Below are positions 24,561 through 36,700 of a stretch of DNA of 64,000 nucleotides, in pieces. The notes under the pieces were generated by a model. The model worked only from the letters and a program-made list of their open reading frames with translations, had not been told where the DNA came from and ran no database searches. Position 1 is the stretch's first letter. Every line of letters starts with the position of its first letter. The translations under genes were made by a program, and so were the position numbers. This DNA comes from Tamarix chinensis (lineage: Eukaryota > Streptophyta > Magnoliopsida > Caryophyllales > Tamaricaceae): NCBI GenBank assembly GCA_030549775.1, contig CM060174.1, positions 43,104,586-43,168,585 on the forward strand, read 5' to 3'.

Positions 24561-25043
24561 GTGCTTTCTGCGGCGGTCTACAACCACTATAAAAGAATAT
24601 ATGATACCTCATTTGAAAAACAGTTTGTGCTCATCACCTTGTTTTTGATTCTTTTCTGTTGGAGTGATATTATTTTGTTATTTTTTGTTACTTATCTCTC
24701 TCTCTCTTTTTAATTGGAATAATTAGGCCAGATGCATATATGGATGGCCATGAGGCTCAAGAGAATGATAATTATCCTGTTGAACCTGAGAAGAGTGATG
24801 TCTTGTTGATGGGTCCGACCGGTTCTGGTATGAACAATGATCTTTTCAAATTGCATGAATAGATGATACAATAAATCAGAATTAGCACTAAAGCAGCAAT
24901 TTGCTGCAGTAATTAACGAGCAAGTGTTCTGATGTACATGTATTTAGCTGATTGTAAGGGCAGGGAAGACATTACTTGCAAAAACACTAGCAAGGTTGGT
25001 GAATGTGCCATTTGTCATCGTTGATGCCACAACACTAACACAG
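24561..25043 (+). pseudogene. CLPX: Captured CLPX gene fragment (three exons with introns)
   Basis: Three exons of the AAA+ unfoldase subunit CLPX, which feeds the Clp protease in mitochondria, lie inside a hAT-type element. Exon A (24561-24623) reads VLSAAVYNHYKRIYDTSF. Exon B (24727-24827) ends PEKSDVLLMGPTGSG. Exon C (24964-25043) reads KTLLAKTLARLVNVPF and then IVDATTLTQ. The Walker A motif GPTGSGKT is split across the B/C intron, with correct phase and GT-AG borders. Exon A keeps its acceptor (GGTAG) but the base after CAG is T, so its donor looks lost. The following exon (AGYVGEDVES in the family) and everything else of CLPX are missing, so no working ATPase can be made. Because introns are retained, the fragment came from genomic DNA, not from a processed copy. 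Confidence 0.88.
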
Positions 25044-25774
25044 GTATGTTTATTTGAGTTGAGATTGGTTATAACATTCATTATGACACTGGATTCCTAT
25101 CCAATATTTACTGTAATTCCAGTTTTATTTTTTCATATAGAGCTTCAGGTTTAGCTTATTTTTTTCCATATCTTGCTTTGTTATTGGGTGCTACAGGCTG
25201 TATTTGAGGAAACATGGAACCTCTGGCTGGTTAACCTGAATCCTAAATAGAATACAGGATAGCAAGATCAATCTTTAACCTGATGTTTGGAGCCCTTGGT
25301 TTGGTGTTAATCTAAAGGATGATCTCTTCTTCACTACACTTATGTACATGATAATCTTGAGGGAATAAATGTGTGATTTTCTCTTGTTTGCTATTGCCTT
25401 ATTTATGTAAAAACCATCTTGACTAATTGTTTTTTTTAATTTTTAATTTTTTTTTATTGTTAATGGATTGGCGTCGTTGGTGAGGGATGACTGCTATATT
25501 GTTTGTGATGTCCACGTTCTTTACAGAAGTAGACACTTGATGACCATGAAGAGTTTCACTATACATAAACCCTACTACCTACAAACAGTCTGCGGGACAT
25601 GCTGGGGAGTTGTAAATGAGTGGCATATGCCATTGTGTGTTATATTAGAAAGCATTACTTGTAGCTAGGCTGCCCCTTTCCTTTTAACTCATAAATTGGT
25701 TCTCTAATTTTTTTTCCTTTTGATTTGCATGTGCATGGTAGTCACGTGTGTATATGAATCAGAATAATCAATTA
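25044..25774. other. Interior of the 5.4-kb hAT-type element, right of the CLPX exons
   Basis: This follows the donor site of CLPX exon C and probably starts as CLPX intron. No further CLPX exon could be recognised. A short open frame at 25468-25668 has no resemblance I know. Confidence 0.4.
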
Positions 25775-25789
25775 TCGGTTCAAGTTTGG

Positions 25790-26130
25790 TTCGGGTCGGT
25801 TTAGGTTCGGCTTAGAGTTCGGGTTAGTTCGGGTTAAAGTTAAAGTTCGGGTTGGTTCGGGTTCGGGTTAGAGTTCGGGTCGGTTTGGGTTCGGGTTGGA
25901 GTTCGGGTCGGTTCGGGTTTGAGGTGTGCTCGGTTCGGGTGATTATTGATTTTGGTCACTTCGGTTCGGGTCAATTTAGATTCGGGTCATTATCGGGTTA
26001 GTTAAATTCGGATCGGGTCTAAATTGAATCGGGTTGTTTCGGGCTTTCGGGTTATGAACGGATTTTATTTTTCGGGTTACTATCGGGTTTCAAGTCGGGT
26101 TATTCGGGTTGGGTCGGTCGGGTTGGGTCA
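25790..26130 (+). repeat. G-rich degenerate array, right subterminal
   Basis: Units such as TTCGGGTTCGGGT and GTTCGGGTCGG repeat to the right terminus. The orientation (G-rich plus strand) is the same as at the left end. Confidence 0.85.
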
Positions 26131-26153
26131 ACTTTGCCAGGTCTAGTCATACT

Positions 26154-26373
26154 AATACTGATTTGGGAGTCATGACTAAGGAGTATTCACAACATTATGT
26201 TCATTTTCTTACTATTAACACTCGCAATATAGGTCGATCTAGCAATTGTTTGTCTTGCTCATGCAATACATTCTGTCATCTAAGGCTTTAATCCCATTTC
26301 CCTCTATCTATCTTTTCCTTTTTGTTGTTTAGAGTTTTGCTTGAGGACAAGCAAAGAGCAAGCATGGAGGAGT
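26154..26373 (+). other. Athila 3' untranslated region, second part
   Basis: It continues the sequence broken at 20751. It ends with TTGAGGACAAGCAAAGAGCA and AGCATGGAGGAGT directly before the LTR. This is the block that precedes the 3' LTR in Athila/Tat elements and contains the short polypurine tract. Confidence 0.65.
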
Positions 26374-27860
26374 TGATAAACTGAATATTTTTACCTATTT
26401 TGCCTTCATTTTTGTAATTTTGTTTGGCATCTTGTTTATGTTACTGCTCTCTTAATAATTGTTTTCAGAAAATTACACATAAACACACAAATCTAAGGAA
26501 GTGGTGCATGGAATTAGAAAAAAAAAATCAAATACAAAAGGCATTGAATAAAGATAATCAATCCCTCATGATATTGAAGAAGTCAAGAAAGTTAAAGAAC
26601 TAAAAAGATGAGCAAAGAAATCAAGAAGAGGAAGAAATGGATGTTGCACGACTGTAGCACAACCAATTGCACAGCTGTACAACTCTTAATCACCATCATG
26701 TGAGAGAACGAAAGTTGCACGGCCAACCAGTGCAGCCTTGCACAGCCAAGCAACTATCGAACGAACACGCCGTGCATAAGACTTGCACACCCTCGGCACA
26801 GCCATGCTTATGCATGTTCGCCGGGAGAAGAAAATCTGCACGGCCAACCAATGCAGCCTTGCACGGCCGTGCAACTAACAGTTACCACTCTGCACGATCT
26901 TCTTCCAAGATGTTTCCACTCTGTTCTACTTCGACATTGAGGGGGGAATAAAAAGGAAGGAGGGACGACAAATTAGGGGGTGAAAGGCATTCATTTTCTC
27001 CATTATTCCTAAACAAAAACAACTCCTTGTAATTTAGTTTGAATTCTTATGCAAATTTTGTTCTTCAAACTAAGAGTAGTCAAGTGTGTATCTCAATTCT
27101 GCAGACAACTTATTTTTATTTTTAATCTACGACTTGATCGATCCATTCTCTTTTCCGTTATTTATTATATCTGCAATATGCATGTCATTTATATTTACTT
27201 TATGCATTTCTTTCAAATTATAAGTGAGTAATTTTCTTTCCTAGGATTGAACTGGGCTCTATTTGGTATGAATATGATGAGTTAAATTATATGTTGTATG
27301 TATGGTTCATTTATGTTGTTTCATATGTTAGAAATTATTGTTATGAATCAAGTTTGATAAAATCTTATTTATATAGATGTTGACTATAACTGAAAGATTG
27401 AAATCAATGTTGGAAATTAATATACGAACAGGAGCTCAAATGATCACGAAAGTAGACGTTTGATTCTTAGGGATTCTTGAATCAGTGGTGTTTAATGGAT
27501 TTAATCTAATTTATTAGTTACGAAAGTAGTCAACGACTTATATTAGGTACGTTCCTACACCTTGAAAGAGGCTAGTGAATCAAATTAGACCGATTTCACA
27601 ATAGTTTTGAATTATACTACAACATATTGTTAATTCATTTTTGAATACCGAAAACGAGACCGAAGTTCAATTCTAGGCTTTATACCCATCATTAGTGAAT
27701 TTGCAATTTGTAAGTCATTTCATTAATTACTTCTATATTCTCACTCCATAACGATATAGATAGCTAAAAAATAAAAATCGGTAATCAATCGCGAAGTCCC
27801 TGCAGATACGACCTTGATATGCTACAATTTAGCCGTGCGCTTGCGGATTAGCAACCATCA
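26374..27860 (+). repeat. 3' LTR of the Athila-type element
   Basis: This 1487-bp stretch starts TGATAAAC and ends AACCATCA (TGAT...ATCA). Near the end, GCGAAGTCCCTGCAGATACG and GTGCGCTTGCGGATTAG match the conserved 3' ends of Athila/Tat LTRs. Four or five CACGGCC-type palindromic motifs lie at 26640-26880. The next base is inside another element's integrase, which shows the element inserted there. Confidence 0.8.
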
Positions 27861-28991
27861 ATATACTCTTTTACCTATTCTCCATGAGCCATGGAAAGAT
27901 ATTAACATGGATTTTATTCTAAGCATCCCTAAGACATCTAGAGGACATGATTCGATTATTGTCGTAGTTGATAGGTTCCCTAATATGGCCCATTTCATAC
28001 CATGTAGTAAGATTTTTTATGTTGCTCATGTCACTAGATTGATTTTTCGTGGTAGTAAGATTACATGGTCTTCCTTCTTCTATAGTGTCCAATAGAGATT
28101 CTAGATTTGTCCACTGATTTTGGAGGACAATTTGAGCCCTCTGTAAAACCCAATTGAAGTTTTCTACTGCCCATTATCAACAGACAAATGGCCAGATTGA
28201 GGTAGGAAATCTAGGTTTAGATGACCTCATTCATTGTCTTGTCGAAGATCGATCTTGTATTTGGGATTTAGTGTTAGCCACAACTAAATTTGCTTATAAT
28301 CATGCATCTAATAGGTCCACAGGAAAGAGTCCTTTTGAAATTGTTTATGGTTATACATGTGTTTGGTCCCCCATCCCCACATGTACATGTGTTTGAGTCT
28401 ACTGAGTCATTTGCTAATCATATCTATTCATTTGATGATGAGATTAAACGTAAGATTATGTTTAGTAATGAGGATTATAAACTTCTTGTTGATGCACATC
28501 GTAGAGATAAGGATTTTAATGACAATGACTTTGTCATGGTACACATGTGTCCTAAATGTTTTCCAAAAGGATATTTTAAGAAATTACATGCACAAGCCAT
28601 TGACCTGTATGAGATTTTGAAAAAACAAGGATCAAATGCTTGATTTACCAGATACTTTAGGTATTAATCCTGTTTTCAATGTGAGTGATTTCTCACCCTA
28701 CAAAGGCATCTATAAGCCTCTTGTTTTGCCACGTAGTGTCTCTACAGGTCTTAAGGAACCAACATTGCCATCTATTCAGCTGGCCAAGGAAGTTGTTTCC
28801 ATTATCAATGTTGAGTATGTTACTTCTTTCCGAGGGGATTTTCGTCATTTTTGTGTCACCTGGAAGAATTGTTCCGATTATGATGCTACTTGGGTCTATG
28901 AAGACAATCTTCGCGACATGGCTCTAACATTAATTGGGAATTTTCTTTGATCTTATTCGCCAGATTCAAGTTTTTTTCCAGTGGAAAAGAA
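27861..28991 (+). pseudogene. Chromovirus integrase and chromodomain fragment, copy B
   Basis: It begins in mid-integrase (YTLLPILHEPW, then MDFILSIPKTSRG, VVVDRF, then AHYQQTNGQIEV and AYNHASNRSTG). It ends with FNVSDFSPYKG and a chromodomain-like segment (FCVTWKNCSDYDATWVYEDN). Frameshifts occur near 28095-28154, 28396 and 28630, and the DNA between the Asp and Glu motifs is degraded. The N-terminal half of pol should lie on the other side of the Athila insertion, outside the window to the left. This appears to be the oldest member of the nest. Confidence 0.85.
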
Positions 28992-29267
28992 TGATGTAGA
29001 TAGGGCAGATTTTCATAAGAAGTATTTCCATAGGAATTAAAAATAAATTCTTCCTATCTTTTGTCTTTTTATCTTTTATCTTTTCCTATCTTTATTAGTT
29101 AGATACGACTTTTTTTTTTAGTTAGATATGGTTTATCTTTTAAGCTATACAAACGGTCTTAGGCTTGTCATTATTAGTAGAGAATAATTTCCTCCCAATT
29201 TCCCAATTCTCTCTCAATTTCATTCCTAAGTCTCAATCTATTTTTCAATTCTTTCAACCTTACATCA
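28992..29267 (+). repeat. 3' LTR of chromovirus copy B
   Basis: A 276-bp LTR with exact 7-bp inverted ends, TGATGTA ... TACATCA. It is preceded by TTTCCAGTGGAAAAGAA, a decayed polypurine tract at the usual distance from the chromodomain stop. Confidence 0.85.
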
Positions 29268-29350
29268 GTTATTCAATTGATTATCATAGACATCATACAA
29301 AGCAACTCCCACGTCAATTCATCCTCAAATTATAAAAAATTAAACATTAC

Positions 29351-30737
29351 CACTGTTGCTGGAGTGTTCATCCTGGCTGAGCTTCCTAGCTCAAGAATGT
29401 CTTGCATAGTCACAACCACAGTCTTAGCCACAGAGGACAGAGCAGTACGGATAAGTTCCCATGAGATATCATTTTCCATGGTGATTGAAAGGTACTTCAG
29501 CACCTGCATCCAAAATTTCACGACCTGTTCTTCTTGATGTTGGACAGAGAAAAAAGTATCACCAATATTCGACAATTCCAAGGACAACTCACATTAGACT
29601 TTTCTTCTTGCTCCAAGCTGTCCCACCAACCACGTACCTATGACAAACAGATCCCAAATCAGTAATATGGCCCCACATTTTGGGTCGTGTCAATAAGTAA
29701 AGGGCTAAGTAAGAAATTATCATACTTGATATTTATTATATTTGCTCAGGTTCCAAGGAAGTATAGAGCTCTTTTTATATTGTAATTTAAAGAAACAAAT
29801 ATACCAAAGGATGGACCAGAAATTTTCTTTACACGACTGTAAAATGGGTGCCTTGCTTTCAGTAGTTCGACGTAGACCAACATTATCAAGAAGCCAAAAC
29901 ACTAAAGGCACTATACCGTGTCATTATCATGGGTACCAGTATACACGACTTGATTTCTCTCATGATTGTGAGGCAAATGAGGATTTTCAGCATCACTTCC
30001 AAAACCTTCATCAGGACATAAAAGCACAATTGAGTCCTCATACGGTGCCTAAATATTAGTGAATCAATAAGTCAAGAATTGCTCAACAGTGATACCAAAT
30101 TGGAGGACAGCCATTCCAGGGGCTCCAATGCATTTCCTCAACCGAACAACATCTTCTGTGATTACTCCCTGTTATTTGAGACTTCAATGAACCTTATCTT
30201 AATTGCAGGGTTAGCAAGCCACATGTCTTGCTGATACTTGAGTATAGAATTGAGAAAACTTTAAAATGATAGAAGAGATTTCATAATATTAATCAAAGTT
30301 GGCAGATGACAAAAAAAGGAGGAAGAGAAATAACCATACCAAATCTTCAGCTATTATGTTGATCTTTCCAACTGCACTGAAGATGGCATCAAATAAAGAT
30401 TTTCCAGGCCCAGCCTACCATCATTAAATAACACCGTCATCCCCATATGATATATCAGTATCTAAACCAGAGAAGAACTGACCTTCCATCTACCAACTGT
30501 TGCAACTTTTTCCTCTGCATGTTATTTTAGTTCTTCTGTTAGAATACACATACGTACTGAAAGTACTACCAGATACTTTCAACAATTTTCCTCTCACCTG
30601 CGGAGACTGCCCAATATCCTGCAAATCCTCGAAAATGGTCTATCCTGAACTCATCATACAGATCCTGTGCACGACGCATTCGGTGTATCCACCAAGAAAA
30701 CCCATCTCGCTCCATTGCTTTCCAATCATATAGAGGG
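29351..30737 (-). CDS. DPE1: DPE1 exons 9-15 (catalytic block)
   Basis: Seven exons of 32-153 bp separated mostly by short introns hold all three catalytic acids (Asp in RIDHFRG, Glu in IAEDL, Asp in THDND). Exon 15 ends SSARMNTPATV and then donor GTAATG. Relatives have Gln at the last position before FGNW, so the Val here is either a real change or a shifted donor. Confidence 0.92.
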
Positions 30738-33700
30738 CTGCAAGCAAATGAACCACACTATGTTACCATGCTTCAGTTGATAATGCAGCTATCAAGGACT
30801 CGATGTTGATGTGTCCAAGTAAATACCCTTGAGCTGATTATTTTACTATGAAAAATCAATGCCCAATATTTCATAAAACAACTTCAGGTGGGGAGAAAAA
30901 AAAATGTTGGAGCTGCTCACTGCATGAGGCTTACCTGTGGAGCTCTGACTCCAAACATATATTGTTGAAGAAACTGTCAACAGAGACTCAGTGCAACAAC
31001 AGCTTAAATTACAAGTTGCTTAGACTATTGTGGTGATGTTTCCTCAATTGTATCTCTCTCAAAATGCTTACAGTTCAACAACCAAAACAAAAATTTTGGA
31101 ACAGCAAACCCAATTCTATACACGACATCAAAGACCAACCTCATGACCATAATTTTCAATCTAATTTGCATATCAATGCCTCTGTTTCCGGATGCAAGAA
31201 ATAATGAAAAGGTATAGTATCGTGTTTATATTGTAATGGCTCAAATTGGTTCGATTAAGTGGATCGTACAAGAGTAAGCAATACCGTTCCCATAGAATAG
31301 CTATGTACATTCCTATTTTCTCAACCAGGTCAAAGGAAAGAGACTTCATGATGATATATATCACAGATATCCTGACAAGACATAATTGATAATGACAGAT
31401 ACATCTCGGGACCGTCAACAAAAAGAAGTCTAAAGCTTCACGCACGATTATGTATCTGGGATATTCTGCCTTAGGATCTGAGTCATCTGAGAATGAGATA
31501 CTGATAAGCAACAAAGAAATGTAGAAGACAGGGTTATCTGACAGAATGAGGAAACCTAGAAAACATTGTAAGAGGCTTATGGAGAGGGCTCATAAACAAA
31601 TTCAAGACTGGGACCCAGCAACATGTAAAGTGAGTTCAATCTCATTATTCCATTAGGCAGGCTCTATAATGAAGATCACGTGATGGATGGTTTTTAGAAA
31701 ATTCTGCCAAAATGACTTACTTGAGCTTCAAAGGGGCACAGGAACAATATGTGAGACATTTAGAGCAACTTAGTGCTGCAACATATTGAAGGAAAAATCT
31801 CATTCTGCAGCCTGCTGCTATCCAGATTGGCTGAGCAAGAAGGTACCCGTGTAAGTGACATTGAATGCTAATTGTCAATTTGGATCCAATCAATATTGAA
31901 TGGTATTCTTTACAACCCTGGCCTTTTGTGTTTTTAATCAGCAGAACTTGAAAAATTCAAAAAATAATATGAAAACATATGACAAGCCATGTGGAAAGTG
32001 AGAACACAAACTTATGGCTTATTGAAGACACATGATGAAAGGAAAAACAGAAAAGGAATGGAGCCAACAAAAAAGAAGTCATGCCAAGAGAAGGAACAAA
32101 ACCAACTGAAAACCCAGATAAGATGCCAACTGGAAGTCAGAAAGGTGCCAACTAGTTTGTGATTCACACTGTTGCACATGCAAGCTAAAATCAGCAGTAC
32201 GAATATCCCACAACAATGTCTGATAGCTCAGCATCAATCATCATATGAGCACAAGGACTCCAATCACTAAAAAAAGGAATTGGAAGAAAGATCATTGGGG
32301 AATTGCTTGTAGATTGAGTCACCTACCTGCCCCACAACTGGCCAGTTTCACTGAACGCATCGGGAGGAACACCACTAACTAAATGAGGAAATCCACTCCT
32401 GTTCTGTTAAGGAATGATAACTAGTCAAGAAATGAGGTGTATAGAGCATTTAGAACTTGGAAAATTGAAAATATACAACCCTCATCCCAGAAAGAATGTT
32501 CAACTTTTCACTTCAGTTGATTATAAAATCCAGGTTGCTCAGTTTAAATTTGAGAATAAAAATATCTAAAGTCTGTTCAACAAAGATTGAATCAAGGCCA
32601 GAAAATTAGAAATGGATGAGGAGAAATACCAGTGAAAGATACAAAGAAGGCGGGACAGTGCTTTTCTAGTTTGGTTCCTCAATCTAATATAGACGCAGAT
32701 GTCACTCATACCTATAACTCATCCCATACATTCCAAGGAGACAGAACTCACCAACAGAAAATATTTTTTGTTAGCCCAGACATCAGCGCTGTGATAACCA
32801 ACATAGATGGGCATGTCACCCATTATTTTAATCCCCTTGATTTGTGCATAGTTCCGCACTTTTTGCCATTGCCTTTGGAACAAAAATTGCTGGGCCATGA
32901 ATATATTTATCTGCACAACTGAGAGTGTGAGTGATCCATGAGTAAAGTGTAGCATCAGATACTGAGAAAGAGAAAGTGTATAATGCATAGCAAGCTGATT
33001 CTTACAAAGTCCTTCTTGCTTTCATATATCTGTTCCAATGCTGAAAGATGACGGTGTTTCAAAGGCTCGGGCCAATCATACCAACTCAATGTACGTAAAG
33101 TGCTGTCAATAGCTGCAAAGTAGGCTGCATCCTCAAGCCAACCTACAAGGTTGAGTCAATAACCAAAACATGATGGCAGAAGTCCCCAGCAATTCAAAGC
33201 ATTAGTTGTCTAGTAAAGATAGCCATTAAATTTACTGTTTAATTTTTCCTCCTATTAAATCAAGCAAGTAGAAGGAATTTCAATTAAGTTGTGCCATGTC
33301 CAAAAATTATGATTACTGTTTACATTTCTCATATTAAAAGATCCACCTCAAGAAGATAATGAGCTTTCCGTTTTCTCTTTTGACAGTTTTCATCACAATT
33401 CTAACAATTGGGGATCAAGGTGATCTATCTTTAGAAAACTTGATTCAAAAATACTTCTGAACCAGAGTTCTCTATATGGAAAATCAAGTAGAGGGAAGAA
33501 AGAATCTTCAAACACTGATAATCCTCAAGACCATGGGTAATTGTTAAAAACTGATGTTCATACTTCTGATAGATCAGTTCATTACATCTATAATATCATT
33601 AAGAGTCAGCAATAGCATACAGGGATTACAGTTGCCACCTCAGACTCTCGGGAGCCCAAAGAAAGAACAGAAACTTGAATGGAGATGAGACAAGGGGAGA

Positions 33701-36700
33701 AGGGAGAGAGGGTAAGGACCAAGCAATAAAATCGCGGTCGCGGTTGCGATTGCTGTCGCAGTATCGCGGTATCGGAGCATCGCGAACGATATTTTATATG
33801 CCGCGGTTGTCGCGGCGTAATTTTTTATTTCTTTTTCACAATAAATATTAGCAAATACCAGTAAATATCACCAAATATCGATAAATATCGGTAGAATATC
33901 GGTCAATAATTGATATCTCGCCGATAAATATGTGAAATTCTAAATCCGTCGCGTATCGCCAATTTTGCGTATCGGCTGACCCAAAATCCGATAAATATCA
34001 GCCAATATTGCGTATCCGAACTGATATTTAATTGTATGGTAAGGACGAGACGAGAGATAAAGAGAAGTGGGCCACCACAACAGACAAAAGGGCTCAAAAA
34101 GCAGCAAGGTTTGCCAATAAGAAGGAAAAGGCAGATACAATGCAGGAGGAGAGATAAGGAAAAAAGAGAGAAATATAACGGGGTGTATGTTTAGTGGGAA
34201 TAGAGAGTTGGGAATGGGAATAGAGAATGGGATTTAAAATATTCTTTATTTGTTTAGAGGGAATGGAAATTAGAGGAAGAATGGGAACGGAAATAAGGGG
34301 TCTTCTATTCCCCAAGATTCATTACTAAGGGGGACCGGTAAATAACGTTGGTGAATTGTAAGGAATTATATATGAAAATTGAAAAGACTAAAATAACCTT
34401 TAAAATAAACCTTAACAACTTCCAGCATATATAAAAAAAGATATTTTAGTAAATTGATTATTTTATACCCAATTCCATTCCCTCATACCAAACATAAGAT
34501 ATTTTTATTCCCAAATTATTCCCAATGTATACCAAACATGGAAATTATAATAGATATATTAATTCTCATTCTTTAATTCTCATACTCATTGCCACCGTTT
34601 AATTTCCAAATTTTATTCCCACGTACCTAATGAGCCGTAAGGGTAAGGGTAAGAGAGAATGATGGGACCCTTCTAACCACCTAGATAACAACCCTGGATT
34701 CGTCTTCTTATCCAAATGAAGTATTTGGAAGTGTTTAAAACATACTTAGAAAACAATTCAATTCCACAAGCTTCTCATTCCAAAAAAAGAAAAAAAGAAA
34801 TTCCACTTCTTCACCTTCAAACACTGTCAATTTCATTAAACACGGCGCCTCCATGACATCTTATTTCTTGATGACTCCTTTTCAGGATGCCCCAAAATAC
34901 TTGTGCCTACTAGTTCTAGAAGTGAAGGGAGAAGAAATTAAACTTTCATGTCAACCCCATAAAGCATCAACGACTGGTTTGGAGTAAAGAAGGTAATTTC
35001 TTAATCCTAGTGCTCATCCAAATCAATGATACAAAATGGAACAGGGCACTATGAAGAATCACATACTGGATGATGGTTAAGGGTACTTTAGCCTTCAACA
35101 ATAGATTGAAAGTACTCCTAAAGCAAGAAACAGAGCAAGCATAGAGAATCAGGCACAAAGAGAGAGAGAGAGAACAGCATACATGATATGCTAGGATCTC
35201 TCTGAAAGTCTTTAAGTTGACTTTTGAGTTCCCCTTCACTCCTAACAAGCCGCTCTGCAGCCTGTATAAAATAGTTATACATCCACCAACAAAAGATCCA
35301 GCATAAATAACTCCAAGAAAATAAAATGAGTTTTTTGTCTCCATTCTAATCTTCCAATAAATAAATGGTTAATATCAAGTGCCAAATACTTGTACATATA
35401 GCTCTGCAATGATGCATTCCATGGTCTATAGAATTTTCAAATTGCTCTTAAAAAGAACTAATCTAGCTTTAAGATGAACCACTATCATTTATATTTGTAC
35501 CATGGTCGGATTGAAAGGATACATGCATCTATTTAAGACTTGGTCACTGATACTTGCACATTACAAAGTAGATCACAGAAAGGCAATAATTGAAAAACAA
35601 AAAGACAAACAGAGTGCAATTATGGGCAGATAGGAAATGCAAATAAAGAGAAAATGAATTTGTGTGCATCCATATGTCCCAAAATTGTGCGCAACGAATT
35701 AAACTTGTCTTGATTCTTCTCAACCAAACAGATGGTTTCTTATGCAAACTAACCTAATCCTCATTTTCTGACATGCACTAACAAATTTTTTGCAGGAAGC
35801 ACTAACCACCAACCCCATCTTCTTTCTTATCCTGTCACAAATACTCTAAAATTATGGCTAAGAAGAGAGGAAACTTTCTGATTGCAGTTGATCTTTCATT
35901 TTGACCAAAAGAATAATCTAAATAGTACCGGTCAGCACCAGGTGGATCTATCATATTCAAATATTTCAAGTCATCTATGCTTCAGGACTAAGATCCAATT
36001 TGTTTCTTCTTTTTGGTCACTACATCTCACGCAAAGAACTGTGCCTGCAAAAGGCTGGTTGAAAGTACAGAATTATAAATGCTAGCAGGGGTATGTAACA
36101 GCAACTGAGGAAAATAGCCTGTCAGGACACTCAGACCAAAGTACATTTTTTCTCCAGGCAGCTAAAGTTTAGTTTAATTAATATTCAACAAAAAAATGAA
36201 GCATTCAAGAAATACAAAATACGATCCATTAACCTTTTCCACCAAAGGATTCTTTAACATGGCAACTTCTGAGAAGTTTACTGTATCTGCATCTCTGCAT
36301 ATAAATAAAGCAACGTGTTGAGAATTACTGATGTAAGTGTATCACAAATTAACAGATCCAATATGAATCTGAGCTCTCACATTGGTTGAGGCAGTTCTTC
36401 CTCCAATAGTAAGCCATCCTTCACAAGCTCTTCAAGAGATATCAAAAGGGTGTTTCCACAATTTGCATCCTAATATTAATAAGATCACAAGAAATCCAGA
36501 AAAGTGACATGAAATTCAGCATCACAATTTCTTAGCAGGTATAACAACCCCCCCCCCCAACACACAATAAAAAATAAATAAAATAAAATAGGAAAAGTTT
36601 GAGGCTTGCTTCACCATTGTTGGTAATGATCCAATCTTTGAACCTATCATATGCCATTCAGAATAAAGAATAGCAGAAACAACACATCTGCTAGCCTAAG

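Larger units (their letters stand above)
20752..26145. mobile_element. hAT-type element of 5.4 kb with G-rich ends and a captured CLPX fragment
   Basis: An 8-bp duplication GTCATACT flanks it (20744-20751 and 26146-26153). The termini are imperfect inverted repeats: TAGAGGTGGCAAA at the left, and the complement of the right end is TAGACCTGGCAAA. Both subterminal zones (20775-21160 and 25775-26130) are arrays of GGGTCGGGTT-like units with the G-rich strand on the plus strand at both ends. I found no transposase, so it is non-autonomous. The interior holds AT-rich filler (21180-23990), a leader-like block with a tandem repeat (24000-24420), and CLPX exons with introns (24561-25043). Confidence 0.88.

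Noticed and set aside
25468..25668. 66-codon ORF near the CLPX fragment
   Set aside because: It does not resemble any part of CLPX or a transposase and has no splice context.
36547..36560. Run of C as an assembly gap or feature
   Set aside because: A simple homopolymer in DPE1 intron 2 with no other signal.
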